Assembly (NCBI GenBank): GCA_030544215.1
Contig: JARZZO010000001.1
Coordinates: 38,777,670 to 38,841,669, forward strand
Origin: Zantedeschia hybrid cultivar
Taxonomy: Eukaryota > Streptophyta > Magnoliopsida > Alismatales > Araceae
Reading direction: 5' to 3'
Length of the DNA stretch: 64,000 bases
In this document: positions 20,582 to 32,893 of the stretch, piece after piece
Position numbering within the stretch: position 1 is the stretch's first letter
Layout: each line of letters starts with the position of its first letter
Notes under the pieces: generated by a model
The model's database searches: none
What the model saw: only the letters and a program-made list of their open reading frames with translations
Told to the model about the DNA's origin: nothing
Made by a program: the position numbers and the translations under genes

Positions 20582-23500
20582 TTAGTGGGGGTCACTCAGT
20601 TTTATGGATTCAGGTGGCTCATTTTGAAGATTTTCAATGAATGGTTTCAACCGTTGACCATTAATAGTAAAAGTGTTCCCGCTCTTAGGATTCAGAATTT
20701 TAACGGCTCCATGATCGAAGGCTTTAACGACCACGAAGAGTCCATCCCATCTGGATTTCAGTTTTCCAGGAAATAGGCGAAGCCTAGAATTAAATAGCCA
20801 AACTTTATGATTTGGAAGAAAGGATTTTCTCACAATATGTTTATCATGAAAAGCTTTTGTTTTGGTTTTATAAATCTTTGAATTTTCATAGGCCTCGTTG
20901 CGCAACTCTTCCAGCCCACTTAGTTGTAAGGTTCGGTGGGAACCAGCTTGGTCTAGGTCCAGATTGACTTGTTTGATGGCCCAATAAGCCCTATGTTCCA
21001 ATTCCACTGGAAGGTGGCACGCTTTTCCGAAAACTAGGCGATAAGGAGACATGACAATAGGAGTTTTGTAAGTGGTCCGATAGGCCCATAAAGCATCATC
21101 CAATCTTTCAGACCAATCTTTTCTATCGGGCCTAATGGACTTTTGCAGAATGTTCTTAATCTCTCTATTGGAAACTTCCACTTGGCCACTAGTTTGGGGA
21201 TGATAGGGGGTGGCTACCTTGTGATTAATCCCATATTTCTTAAGCAAAGCCCGAAACTGGTAATTCGTGAAGTGCGTTCCCCCATTACTAATGATAGCTT
21301 TAGGCCACCCGAACTGAGAAAATATATTCTTCTGAACGAAGTTAATGACCACTTTATGATCATTGGTTCGGGTGGCTACTGCTTCAATCCATTTTGAGAC
21401 ATAATCCACCGCTACCAGAATATATGTATGTCCAAAAGAGGGTGGAAAAGGTCCCATAAAGTCAATTCCCTAAACATCAAAGACTTCAACCACCAAGATT
21501 GGGTTGAGTGGCATCATATCCCTTTTCGCCATATTTCCTACGGCCTGACATCGGAGGCAAGTTTTGCTAAATTCATGGGCATCTTTGAAAAGTGTGGGCC
21601 AGTAAAAACCACTTTGTAGGACTTTGGCTGCAGTTTTCTTTCCTGAGAAGTGGCCCCCACAGGCCAGATTATGGCAGAAGTTAAGAACACTCTGTTGTTC
21701 TTCTTCGGGAACACATCGCCTAATGATTTGATCATGACAAAATTTGAATAATTCAGGATCCTCCCATAAATAAAATTTTTCCTGAGAAAAGAATTTGTCC
21801 TTTTCACTTTTGGTCCATCCTTCCGGAAGCTGATTAGTCACCTTGTAATTGACAATGTGAGCATACCAAGGTGCAACAGTGTGGGAAATGGTCAGTAGAT
21901 GCTCATCAGGAAAGGAATCAGTGATCGGTGTACTTTCAGATATCGGAATTCGGGATAGGTGGTCAGCTACCACATTCTCAGAACCCTTCGTATCCCGAAT
22001 TTCCAAATCAAATTCCTGAAGGAGTAAGATCCATCTAATAAGCCTAGGCTTTGCATCTTTTTTGGTCAACAGGTATTTGAGAGCTGAGTGATCAGAATAG
22101 ATTATGACTTTTGCCCCTAAAAGATAAGATCTGAATTTTTCTAGGACAAAAACCACGGCCAATAATTCCTTTTCTGTGGTGGTATAATTCATTTGAGCAT
22201 CGGCAAGGGTGCGGCATGCATAATATATCACCACGGGACACTTGTTGATTCTTTGTCCCAAAACTGCACCGATAGCATAATCAGAGGCATCACACATGAT
22301 TTCGAAGGGTAAAGACCAATCTGGAGATTGAAGAATCGGGGCTTTGGTCAAAGATTCCTTCAGAGAATTAAATGCTTTGATGCAAGATTCATCCATTTGG
22401 AACGGGACATCCTTAGCTAAGAGAAGAGTTAGGGGCCGGGCAATTTGAGAGAAATTGTGGATAAACCGGCGATAGAAACCGACATGGCCAAGGAATGAAC
22501 GGATCTGTCTGACCGAGGTGGGAGGAGGAAGATTGGATATGAGATCGATCTTAGCTTTATCTACCTCTATCCCCCTTTCAGACACAATATGGCCTAGAAC
22601 AATGCCCTCTCGAACCATGAAGTGGCTCTTTTCCCAGCTAAGTATCAGGTTGGTGTCTATGCATCTTGCTAGCACCTTTTTAAGATTTTCCAAGCAATTT
22701 TCAAAAGAGTCCCCGAAGATCGAGAAATCATCCATAAAAACTTCGAGGAATTCTCCCACCATATCGGAGAAGATAGCCATCATGCACCGTTGAAATGTGG
22801 CCGGTGCATTGCATAATCCGAATGGCATTCTCCTAAAAGCAAACGTGCCATAAGGGCAAGTGAAGGTGGTCTTTTCTTGATCTTCCGGGTAAATAGCCAC
22901 TTGATTGTACCCGGAGTATCCATCTAAGAAGCAGAAGTACTTCTGGCCCGATAACTTTTCCAGAATCTGATCCATGAATGGGAGTGGAAAGTGATCCTTC
23001 TTAGTCATTAGATTTAGCTTCCGGTAATCAATACACACTCTCCATCCCGTGGTGAGCCTAGTGGGTACCTCTTCTCCATGATCATTCTTAATAACTGTTA
23101 ATCCAGATTTCTTGGGTACCACTTGAGTTGGGCTGACCCATTTACTGTCTGATATTGGGTAAATAATACCCGCATCCAGCCATTTCACAACTTCCTTCTT
23201 CACTACTTCTTTCATATTGGGGTTAAGCCGCCTTTGCATCTCCCGACTGGGCTTAGAATTCTCTTCCATATAGATGTGATGCATGCAAATGGACGGACTT
23301 ATTCCTTTCAAATCGGCCACCGACCATCCAATAGCACCTTTGTGGTCTTTGAGGACCTTGGTTAATTGGGCCTCCTGCGGCGATGTGAGATTTGCCGCAA
23401 TGATGACCGGGAGAGTTTGGTCCTGGCCCAAAAAGATGTACTTGAGAGATTCCGGTAATGGTTTGAGTTCAAGCTCAGGAGGGTCCTCTAAAGATGGCAA

Positions 23501-24739
23501 AGCGGGTTCAGACTGCAAGGCTGGTAAAGGTTCAACCTTGGGCCAAGATGTTAATGGGCCAGGGGAGTCCTTTAAAGTATTGGTTTCCTCCAAAAGGTCA
23601 TATGTGGACATCTCGTTTTCTTCAACCAGATTATCCAAGATATCAATAGTATGGCATTCTTTTTCATGATCTGGGTATTGAGATGCTTTGAAGACATTAA
23701 TCTGGACCTTTTGACCCCCAAATGAAATGTCCATTATGTCAGTTTCACAATTTATATGAGCTTTGGCAGTGGCTAAGAATGGACGACCTAGGATGATCGG
23801 AGTGTGAATGAGTTCCTCAGGTAATGCCATATCCAGAATAAGAAAATCCACGGGAAAATAACAATCATGAACCTTCACAATAACATCCTCGATTAATCCT
23901 CATGGAGTTTTCACAGACCTATCAGCCAACTACAAGATGATGGGTGTGGGCTTTAATTCCCCAATATCAAATTTCTCATAAATGGCTGTTGGCAATAGAT
24001 TCACACTAGCACCTAGATCCAATAAAGCTCTATCAAATGTAACTCCAGCTAAGTCACATGAAATTAGAGGTGCTCCAGGATCCTTTAACTTCTTGGGTAA
24101 ATGATTCATCACAATTGCACTAACATCCTCAGAAAGCCGAACCTTTTCGGGTGCCATTCTAGATTCTCTTCGTGGAGTACATAATTCCTTGAGAAACTTA
24201 GCATAAGCTGGCACATGCTTGATGGCATCGAGGAGTGGAATATTAATTTGGACTTGTTTGAACAAATCCAACAACTCCTCATTCTGGGCCAGTTTCTTCC
24301 TGGTATTGGGCTTGGTTAACAAGGCATTAGGAAATGGCACCCTAGGTTTATAAGAACTTGGGCCTTCATCAATCTTCCCTTTTCCTTTCAGATCCTCCTC
24401 CAACTTCTCTATGATGGGTTCATCTTCACTCTCACTTTCAATTTCCTGAGGCCCATCAGTGGAACCTTTGGCTAACTCTCCATCTGCATGTGTTTTTTCT
24501 AAACTTCTCCCACTCCTAAGGACTGAAATGGCTTTAGCATTCTCAAATTGTGGCCCTTTAGTTTGTGGTACCGGGCCAGGCTGAGGTAAAAGGCCCGATT
24601 GCTGTGGAAAACCTGGAGGGTGATTCCTTGGATTGGCAACTGGTTGACTAGGAAGTTGGCCTACTTCTCTTCTCATCGCGGCCTCAGCTAGTTGGCCCAT
24701 TTGACTTTCCAACTTAGCAATGGATTGTTGCTGGGTCAA
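20582..24739 (-). pseudogene. Athila pol: protease, RT, RNase H, integrase
   Basis: One continuous frame from 24739 to 20582 broken only by stops. The protease motif is LLDLGASVNLLP (about 24010). Two stops (TAG about 23930, TGA about 23900) precede RT, which has CIDYRKLN, FLDGYSGYNQ and FMDDFSIFG (for YxDD). RNase H follows (IMCDASDYAIG, TEKEL, SDHSALK, ADHLSR), then the integrase HHCC finger (HNLACGGHF, CLRCQAVG). A TAG at 21472-21470 separates this from the integrase core (AVDYVSKWIEA). The second catalytic residue is changed: ISNGG in place of the usual SDGG. The third is kept (GQVEVSNREIK). Confidence 0.9.
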
Positions 24740-26187
24740 AATCAGTTGTTGGAGTTGAGTGAATTTATCATCAAAGTTGGGTTGAGGAGGTTGCTAGTAA
24801 GTGGGTGGAGGATGGTATTGGGTTGGTTGTCCTGATTGGAATGAGTGGTAGTGGGCCGGTTGACCTGATTGATATTGGGCCGATTGACCAGATTGATACT
24901 GGGCCGGTTGAGAAAACTGGGTTTGAGGTCCCCTAGCCTGAACATTTCCATAAAAAATAGATTGTTGTTGGAATGAATTCTGTGGCTTTTGGGCTTGATG
25001 CATGGGAGGATGGGACATTGGTAATGGGGCCTGCTGATTTTTCCAAGAGAAATTAGGGTGATTTCTCCAGCCAGGATTGTAAGTATTTGAGAATGGGTCA
25101 TTATTGGGCCTGGAGAATCCCTGGGCAGCCTGAACTTGTTCTTGAATGAATGGTGGAAGTTGGGCCGCAGTTGGGCATTCATTCACTTGATGGTTGGACT
25201 TGCGTATAAGGCAAAAATATCATGATTGGCAGAAGTTGGGCCTTCATATGGACTAGATTGTGTTGGGTAAGTAGGCTCTTGCTTGTTTATGGCCAAGAGT
25301 TGGTCTAGTTTCTGGGCCAAGATGTCTACCTTATCCAATTTCTGATTAATCAGATTTATGTCCATTCTAGATTCGGGCTCTCCGCGGGCCTTAAGTTCAT
25401 ACATTCCAGTCCGTTTAGATGGCCCAACAGACCTTTCATAAGATGATAATGAGGCATGATTGATGGAATTTTCACTTAACATCTCAAACAGATCATAGGC
25501 CTCATCTTCATTTTTCATCATAAATGCCCCTCCACATGAGGCATCCACCATCTGTCTGAACTGTTCAGACAATCCTTCATAGAATGCTTGGACAATTTGC
25601 CATTTTGAAAGCCCATGATGAGGGCATTTTCTAAGCAATTCTTTCAGTCTTTCCCAAGATTCATGGATCAATTCTCCGGGAGTTTGGGTAAAACTCGTGA
25701 TGACCTGTCTCATAGTATTGGTCCGCCCGATGGGATAGAACTTCTTGAGAAATTATTTCTGCATTTCTTCCCATGTCCTAATGGGCCTTCCTATGGTTCC
25801 CAACCAATATTTAGCCTTGTCCTTTAATGAAAAGGAAAATAAGGTCAATTTAAGGCCATCATCGGTGAAATTCTGGATCTTCACCGTGGAACAGATTTCT
25901 AGGAATTCATCCAGATGTTTATAAGGATCTTCATTAGTATTCCCATAAAAGGATGGGAGCATCTGAATGGTGCTAGATTTGATTTCATATTGATTGACTG
26001 GATTCTGAGGAAGATGAATACAAGATGAAGGTTGATATCGATTTGGAATGAAATAGTCCTTCATTTGCTTTGGTGGGTCCTGATTATCAGCCATTGGATC
26101 TTGTGGTGGATTTCTTTGATGTAGGATTCTTTCTATTTCAGCAAGTGGTCCTAGAAGGTTAGGATTTTGAGATCTCCTACCTTGCAT
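24740..26187 (-). pseudogene. Athila gag
   Basis: Begins at 26187 (MQGRRSQNPNLLGP). The capsid part has YFIPNRYQPSS, LPSFYGNTNEDPYKHLDEF and KAKYWLGT. A stop after EEMQK (about 25755) and a one-base shift near 25190 interrupt it. The nucleocapsid knuckle spans that shift and reads CLIRKSNHQVNEC, with Arg where the second Cys should be. A Q/P-rich tail with repeats of QYQSGQ follows, and TAG at 24796-24794 precedes protease. Confidence 0.85.
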
Positions 26188-27117
26188 GCACTAGGACTGA
26201 TGGAGAGAGGATTTTGTTTTCTATTTTTTTTTTTTTTTTTAAAATGCAATAAATGTTGACAAACAAATTATCCTAATGATCTAATGTTAACCTAGACTCT
26301 CTATGTGAATTTTCTTACAAGGTGAATGGAGTCCACCTCGAGTCACAACCACAATCAGTCAACGGCCAGGTAAGAGGTGGGGTAGTGGTTGGCTCCCCCT
26401 ACTTTCGTAGGGACCTAATTAGAGAACCACTTTCCCGCTTAGACGTTTGCCTTTTTACCTCTAGCCTAGACACCGTTTCCAAAAATGGAGGCAACTTGAG
26501 ATTTAAACCACTCACGGTGTAAACCCTAGATTCTCTTTCGACTTGCTTTTAGTTGGATTAGGAAATGCCAATGCAAGGAAGGTGATTTGTGGGCTAAGGA
26601 AGGGTGATCAAATCCCTACCTTATGTGGTTAAAGTTGCTGCCCTTAGAGTCGTTTTGAATGCAATACAAGGCAACAAATCAATGCAAGGTGTGTTAATGC
26701 AATCATGAATGACTTGCTAAAAATTGAAACACGTACCTTTCCCCCGCAATCTTCAACAATTTATGGAAATAACTGTGAAAGGAAACTAACTCAAGCTTTC
26801 CTAGGATGATGAATGCCTAGCATGGAAAGTTTCTAATCTTGGCAATGAAGGTTTTTAAATTTGGATGTTCCTCTTTTTGTTTCTTTTTTTAGTTAATGGA
26901 AACCTATCTAAACTAGAAACTACAAAAAATGGAAACTAACTAAAGTAAGGAAATTGAAACATAGAAAGTTGGAACACACTGACCATGATTTCGCTTTCCT
27001 CTTCTTCTTTTTTTTGTTTTTTGTTTTTTTTTCAATTTACCTGCAAAAATAAGAAAAATAAGGTTAGTTAGAGACTAATTACACTAAATCCAAGATAATC
27101 AAAATTAAAAATCTAAC
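26188..27117 (-). other. Athila 5' leader
   Basis: About 930 nt between PBS and gag. No coding signal. It contains a run of T at 26225-26240 and T-rich tracts at 27000-27035 (A-rich on the coding strand). Confidence 0.6.
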
Positions 27118-27135
27118 TCCCCGACAACGGCGCCA
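27118..27135 (-). other. Athila primer-binding site (tRNA-Asp)
   Basis: Minus strand TGGCGCCGTTGTCGGGGA, one base from the usual Athila TGGCGCCGTTGCCGGGGA, five bases from the LTR end. Confidence 0.88.
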
Positions 27136-27140
27136 AAAAT

Positions 27141-29204
27141 TGATCGTTTCGAATTGTGCATCGTTAAACACATGAAAACGTTCAATCTAAATTTATCCGG
27201 CTCACTCAAATCAAATTTTGGAAATTAATAGTGGTGAGTCCGAGTCGATCCACAGGGAGTTAAGATTTTAACTTTGAAAATATTGAATTTGTTTTAAAAA
27301 TTAGAAGATATGAAGTATTTGATTTCAAATGAAACTAGAAAATTGAGAATTAGATGGCCAACAAAACATGTGAAAAAATTAGTTAAAAAAAAATCTAAAT
27401 ATCATTCATTAATTAAATGCCTAATCTATGGAAAATCTATGCTAAAACACCAATAATTCTTAATCAAAAATTCAAGACAACATTATTAAACACCTAAAAT
27501 TCTGATATAGAATTGCAAAACTTTTGAATTGAAATTTCTTTAAGAAATAAATAACCCTAAATACTTATTGTTTAACAACTAAAACAACTTAATGCAGCTG
27601 AAGGCCTCGGTGGCACCAGGTTGATGTATGGAGAGGCTGGCGGTGCTTCAGGCGCATGTGAAGGCTTGCTGGCTGCAGCTTGGACAACGCGTGGAGGAGG
27701 GTTCACCGCAGCTGCTGTGCGCGTGGCTGTGCATGCAGGAGGTTATTGCTGGTGAAGCTGCTGCTCGTGGAAGCGGGCTGCTGGAGCTGCGTGGCTGCAT
27801 GCAGGTGCTGGCCTCACCACGTGGACGAGCTGCTGCTGCTGGGTTTGCTGCCGGAGCCTGTTGCTGGAAGACGCTATGCCGCGTGGAGCCGGGATGCAGG
27901 AAGAACTTGCTGGTGAACCTGGGAGGAGTTGGAGGGCTTGGAGCTTGCCGGCTGGAGAGGAGGATGTTGCTAGCTTGGACGGCTGGTACGCAGACAGTGG
28001 GGTTGCTGTCGGTTGCTTGCAGGAGGATGCAGTGAAGAGCTGCTGTGAACACAGGGTTGCCCTGGAGGATTGTTGGATGCTGGTGCTTGGAAGCTTCACT
28101 CGGCGTGCATGCACGTCGCCGTGTAGGCCACTGGAGGCGCGCGTGAAGGCTTCAGGCCCGTGAGAGCTGCTTGAGGTAAGAAGAGAGAGGGAGGTAGAGA
28201 AGAGAGAACCGGAGAAAAACAGAGAGGGAGGAAGATGGGGAGATTGCTGCAACTGGAGGAAAACGGAGAGAGAAAAACAGAGGGAGAGAAAGAGACGGAG
28301 GAGGAGAAATAGAAGAGAGAGGAGTTATGGAGGCTGTGGAGTTGAGAAAGAATAGGGGAGAGAGGTTGTGGGAGGAGGCTGTGCGTGAGAGAAAGAGAGA
28401 GGTGCTGGAAAACAGAGAGAAACCGAGAGAGGGCGTGGGAGAGAGAAAGAGATGCTGAGAGGGAAGAACATATAAAATCTGGAGTGAGGTTGAGAGAGAG
28501 AGCCGTGAAAGAGAGTTGGAGAAGGAGAGAAAGGCTACGGAGGAGGAGGAATCGGCTTGCAAACTGGAGAACAAAACGTGGGGGAGATTTTATAGAGAGG
28601 AGAAGGAGGAGAGGCTGCCGGGTTTGAGTTGGAAAAGGAGGAGGATATGTGGGAGACTTGGAGAAGGGACATGATTTGGATTTGGAGAGGAAGAGGAAAT
28701 TGGAAAAGAAATAGGATTCGACTTTCTAAAACGAGAAAAAGAGAGAGGATTTTTAAAATAAAGGAAGGGATGTGTTTAGGAAATCGGAGAGACGGAAGGA
28801 AATAGTGGGTTTTAGGAAACTCCAGCGAAGGAAGGAATCAAATTATATTTTTACCCCTGTTTTAGTTGAAATCCGCACACTAGACCTCCCCCAAATTTCC
28901 GAAAACTCCTCCAGCTGCACTGCATCATCGACGTGTCCTGTTCACATCAAATAAATATAATTTAGCGCATTATCATAAAAATATCATCATATTTATTCAT
29001 TTCGTCTCGGTTTTGTCGAAAAACCGCAAATGCGCTACACTCCTTTGATCACATGAAATGACGATGTTTTTAAGTCAGAATTTGATGAAATTGGTACCGT
29101 TGGACTTGTTACACAATTATCTATCATTTCATGCTATTTTTCAGATAAAAACATGAGTATGATGCATATAGTTGCCTTTAAATGATCAATTTAACACTTT
29201 ATCA
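27141..29204 (-). repeat. Athila 5' LTR
   Basis: 2064 bp, nearly identical to 17335-19399 with scattered substitutions, mostly transitions, and one 3-base length difference near 27375. Confidence 0.93.
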
Positions 29205-29236
29205 GCCGCCGCCGGTGGAGGATCCTCTGCCTCCAT
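29205..29236 (-). pseudogene. PMD gene start codon and first half of exon 1
   Basis: ATG at 29236-29234 opens MEAEDPPPAAAP. Bases 29205-29209 are the Athila TSD; the exon resumes at 17329 and ends at donor 17301. Joining gives exactly 20 codons that run in phase into exon 2. An upstream ATG at 29373 (frame ending in TAG within about 30 codons) was not chosen because its frame does not meet exon 2. Confidence 0.65.
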
Positions 29237-29653
29237 AAAGCTTCGGCCCCCGCGAGGACCACCACATCCTTGAGGATTTCTTGTTGAGTCGGGAGGAGGT
29301 CCTACTCATCCCCCTCTACCTCCGGGACGGCAATAACACATTGCCTCCTCCCGCTTCGGCCTCCCCTTTCCATAGTGACTGAGAGAATGAGAGAGGGAGA
29401 AAGAGAGAGACCAAGAGAATGAGAGAGAGTAAGAGAATGGAACAGTGAGTGATAGGGGAGGAGAGGAGTTGGCCGGAGTTCACCGGAAGCTCGGGGATTG
29501 TCGAAGAAAGAAATAAAACTACAGTGAGCTCGTTGGGTCGCTAGAAGAGGAGGAGAGGTGAAGAGAGACAGTAAGGAAGGGTGAATGAGGAAGGAAGGGC
29601 CCGAGCTTGTGCGAACCACATTAAATTCTTTAAATGGCGTCGACCATGGGCGA
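29237..29653 (-). promoter_or_regulatory. 5' flank of the PMD gene
   Basis: On the minus strand this is strongly C/T-rich (CTCTCTC runs at 29375-29450), like a plant 5' UTR. A GGCGTCG half-site with AAAT flank sits at 29636-29653, cut by the copia III insertion. No TATA box that I would defend. Confidence 0.45.
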
Positions 29654-31224
29654 TGTAAGGAATCGCCATGAACATAGCGGAAATAAAATGATTCCATTGT
29701 ATCGGTTGCTAGGGTCGTAAAACGGACATTAAAATCTAAGCGGGAAGAACAGTTCTTCACCTTTGCGGGGTTTCGAATCTCCCGTGGATGATGCCGACTC
29801 GGCAATCGCGCACGCGCATGATCTCTAGAGGTATCCACACGAGTTCCCGCAGCAGACGTGATTTCCTCCTCGACTTGAGTGCTCCGACCAGATCTCAAAT
29901 CCACCATGCGCGGAGAGAGACAGATCCACTCCAAGAGAGAGAAGGAGAGAGAGAATCTGGGGAGTAAAATTCGTCTAACTAACTTCTTTACCCCTTCCCC
30001 TTGGCCCTTCTTATATAGAAATAAGGATAAGCACAAGAGTTAATCCACATGATTATCCAAGAGTTTGGCCTTGGATAATTCTCCATTAAATCTTCATGTT
30101 TATCCTGCAGCTTTTCACAAAAACCCAGATAAGCATGAAATTTAACATCTCTCACCGTCTGACGAGAACTCTTATGTGTGTGACCCTCTAGGCCCATATA
30201 TCAGTCCGATTGCAGGCCCATTAAACTTAGAACTATTTCTTGAGTTTAATATTTATTAATTAACATTTAAACATCATATGTTAAATGATTAATTTAATAA
30301 ACAAGTGAATTATCATCTAATGATCAAATCACTTGGCCTTCTGATCATGAACAGCACCAAACACTACCTCATGATCCCAGAAGATATAAGGGATACAGTT
30401 CCCTTCAATTGAACCTTTCCGTCTGCCGACACCGCACAGATATAATCCTTCACTCATGCAATGTTCGGATAACGCAAGGGTATGGTTTTATAGTCAAACC
30501 CTTTTTCGCATTATCCAGATGGATTCCAGTACACAGTTAATATCTAGAAAGACATCTCTTTCATTTGACCCTAGCCAGGGATTTATGTGTACACATCCAT
30601 GGGACATTCTCTCTCCAGTCTTATATCAAGAGTGAGTGATCCCTTGTTGTTCACTTAATTACCTTCGCAAGCTTTTCACTCTATCTGAAAGACCGATTAT
30701 GGTGGACTTAATGGTTAAAGTCCACGAGTCAGATAATCAAGATACAATGGTCTACAAACAAGGTATCATTGGTGACTCAGGTCAAAGGACCAACTGTGCT
30801 ACTGCAACGATTGAATTCCCTGGTTGACTAATAGGTATAATTAACATCCAGGAATTCTTATTTGGGTCTGTTCAGTGAACTCATTCTCTAATGAGCACCC
30901 ACTTGTTTGTCTTAGTGTCACCACACGAGTGAAGGTGAGATCATTCACCCTCATCATATGAGCAGACATAACTTGTGCCGATCTTATCGGATATTTAATG
31001 TCTATCTCAAATATCCTATGATCGAGAACTATTTAAGACAATTGCCTTAGGATATTGATCTCACTATCATGATCTCATCATGATTCAATATCCCATACAT
31101 TTATCTATGGACCTTCATTACGATAGTTAATTGCGAGAACTATTAAATGAAGAAATGATTGCCTTTATTAATAATCTGAACTAGAATGTACAATGATTGG
31201 CTTTGAGGCCACCCAATTCTAACA
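29654..31224 (-). repeat. Copia III 3' LTR
   Basis: 1571 bp, TGTTAGAATTGG...CCTTACA on the minus strand. The U3 hairpin has arms GGATATTGA/TCAATATCC (31050-31058, 31085-31093) around ATCATGATGAGATCATGAT, and a CTCATT/AATGAG hairpin is at 30880-30895. Confidence 0.8.
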
Positions 31225-31238
31225 TTCTCCCACTTGGA

Positions 31239-31829
31239 CTATAGCCAATCACCCATGTGTCTAAGTCCCATAGACTTAAGATGACGTTCTAAATTGTTTT
31301 GAGACAATGGCTTAGTCAAGGGATCTGCTACATTATCTTCAGATGAGACTTTCTCAACTACTATATCTCCTCGGGCGATGATCTCACGAATCAGATGAAA
31401 TCGTCTCAGAATGTGCTTTGACTTCTGATGTGATCTTGGCTCCTTCGCTTGAGCTATTGCCCCATTGTTGTCACACAATAATGGAACATGATCTGAAATG
31501 CTTGGAACTACTCCAAGTGCCGAGATGAACTTCTTCATCCAAACCGCCTTCTTGGCCGCTTCAGCTGCAGCAATGTATTCTGCTTCGGTCGTCGAATCTG
31601 CAGTTGTTTCCTGTTTGGAACTCTTCCAACTTACTGCACCTCCATTTAACATGAACACAAATCCAGACATGGATTTGCTGTCATCCATATCCGACTGGAA
31701 ACTCGAGTCAGTAAATCCTCGAAGTTCTAAGTCGTTTCCTCCATAAACGAGATATAGATCCTTAGTCCTTCTCAAGTATCTAAGGATACATTTCACCGCC
31801 TTCCAATGTTCCTCACCTAGATCAGCCAT
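31239..31829 (-). pseudogene. Copia III RNase H (3' end of pol)
   Basis: 196 codons without a stop. Shows FTDSSFQSD, SKQETTADSTTEAEYIA, LLCDNNGAI, HILRRFHLIREII and ADPLTKPL, the copia RNase H and C-terminal tail, ending in GDWL and TAG. The first Met is not a true start; the preceding RT is lost. Confidence 0.85.
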
Positions 31830-32865
31830 TTAGTGAATTTCTGATATTTCTGGAAAATTGCATATTTATTGCTATTTAATACTATTTGATAATTTACTTG
31901 AAATTATTGACAAATTTTGAGTGTAGGAAATTCAAGGAAAAATAAAAATCGAGTTTCAATGATATCCCACTGTGATCATTGAGTCCTGTCGTGACTAAAA
32001 AGATGGTTATCTCTACCCTTGTATTCTCTCATATAATCGATTTGCATCATTATTGCTATATATTAAATATTTATTAGAGTATATCAAGGACCTTGTGGTT
32101 TTGATGAAACTAGACTTTGAGTTTCCCTTCAACAAAAACAAAGATAATTATAGAGAATTCTTAATCGCACGAATAGGCCGTTAGGTTGTTAATTGATGGG
32201 GACGATGGTTCTGCTTTTGTGACACGGTGCATGGACAAATGAGCTTCGGCTTAGTACTGGATTACAGGACTGGTGTCTTGACTCATCAATACCAATTTAA
32301 TAATATTATCCTTGATTAATTTATATTTTATTTTATTTCTTTAGCCCAGCATGCATTATATAGGAATTTGAAATCATTATGATAAGAATTAGTTATTGAT
32401 TAAATTTCAGACCATTGATCAAATAAATACCAACGTGATATGAAATATTCTATTATGAATTGATCTCTCAATTATCTTTGAGATTTTCTTGAAGATATCT
32501 TTGGAATTCTATCCTTACTTGGATTCTTTATCCCAAATTTCTTGTTTCCTTTTAGGATCCATCATGGTTGAGGTCCACATTGGCTGGTAATCGCTCTCCA
32601 TGATGAAACTTGTAGGGTTTGTGACCTAGGATACTTTCCCTCGTGGAGGTTGATCGACTTTATTTTGTCTCTTTTGTCCATCTCATCTAGACAAGATTGA
32701 TTCTATTGATTTCTTTGAGTCGTTTCATTGATCATTTTGAGTAAAATTCTTATCATGTGATATTGACAGCGTGTCTCATCACACCTTGACATTACCTTTT
32801 CAGTTCATTCTACTCTATTTCACTCCCTTGCAAAGTCAATGCCAAGGTGGGGCAGCTATAGACAC
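31830..32865 (+). other. Tat 3' internal region and polypurine tract
   Basis: AT-rich, no coding frame. It ends with GCCAAGGTGGGGCAGC (32850-32865), which resembles a gypsy polypurine tract, and is followed by TATAGACACG where an LTR could begin. I infer it is the 3' end of the Tat element whose pol is at 1-2425, because the PMD gene lies between them. Confidence 0.4.
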
Positions 32866-32893
32866 GTTAATTTTGACTTCATATTGAGTAAAT

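Larger units (their letters stand above)
17335..29204 (-). mobile_element. Athila-type Ty3/gypsy retrotransposon
   Basis: 11.87 kb on the minus strand, TSD GCCGC on both sides (17330-17334, 29205-29209). LTRs of 2065 and 2064 bp are nearly identical, so the insertion is fairly recent. The PBS matches tRNA-Asp as in Athila elements. Gag, protease, RT, RNase H and integrase are present; no env-like frame is visible downstream of integrase. It split PMD exon 1. Confidence 0.93.
3848..29236 (-). pseudogene. Antisense plant mobile domain (PMD) gene, 7 exons, split by two retrotransposons
   Basis: I rebuilt this gene from splice sites. Exons on the minus strand: 1 = 29236-29205 plus 17329-17302; 2 = 17086-16365; 3 = 16270-16206 plus 5393-5300; 4 = 5209-4841; 5 = 4758-4666; 6 = 4569-4414; 7 = 4323-3848. 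All introns begin GT, end AG and lie in phase 0. Removing each insertion with one TSD copy gives exon 1 of 60 nt and exon 3 of 159 nt, both whole codons. Exon 2 holds the PMD signature (RLRRIGFGEIL, SLEDVVRITGL), a fold found in MAIN-like proteins and in transposons. Exons 5-7 are charged and coiled-coil-like. Damage: a frameshift near 16960, TAG at 16676-16674, TAG at the end of exon 2, TAG at the start of exon 3, two TAG in exon 6, TAG codons and a frameshift in exon 7. Antisense extra genes downstream of pol are known in Tat elements; the function is unknown. Confidence 0.75.
29654..31829 (-). mobile_element. Copia III, 5'-truncated copia element
   Basis: On the minus strand the 3' end of pol (31829-31239) leads into a PPT and a full 3' LTR (31224-29654). 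Everything upstream of RNase H is missing. The sequence beyond the truncation point continues GCCATTTAG, the other half of the GGCGTC motif into which the LTR end inserted, so truncation at integration is possible. Confidence 0.8.

Noticed and set aside
29302..30036. 244-codon minus-strand frame
   Set aside because: It runs from the copia III LTR across the insertion border into the PMD 5' flank, so it joins two unrelated sequences.
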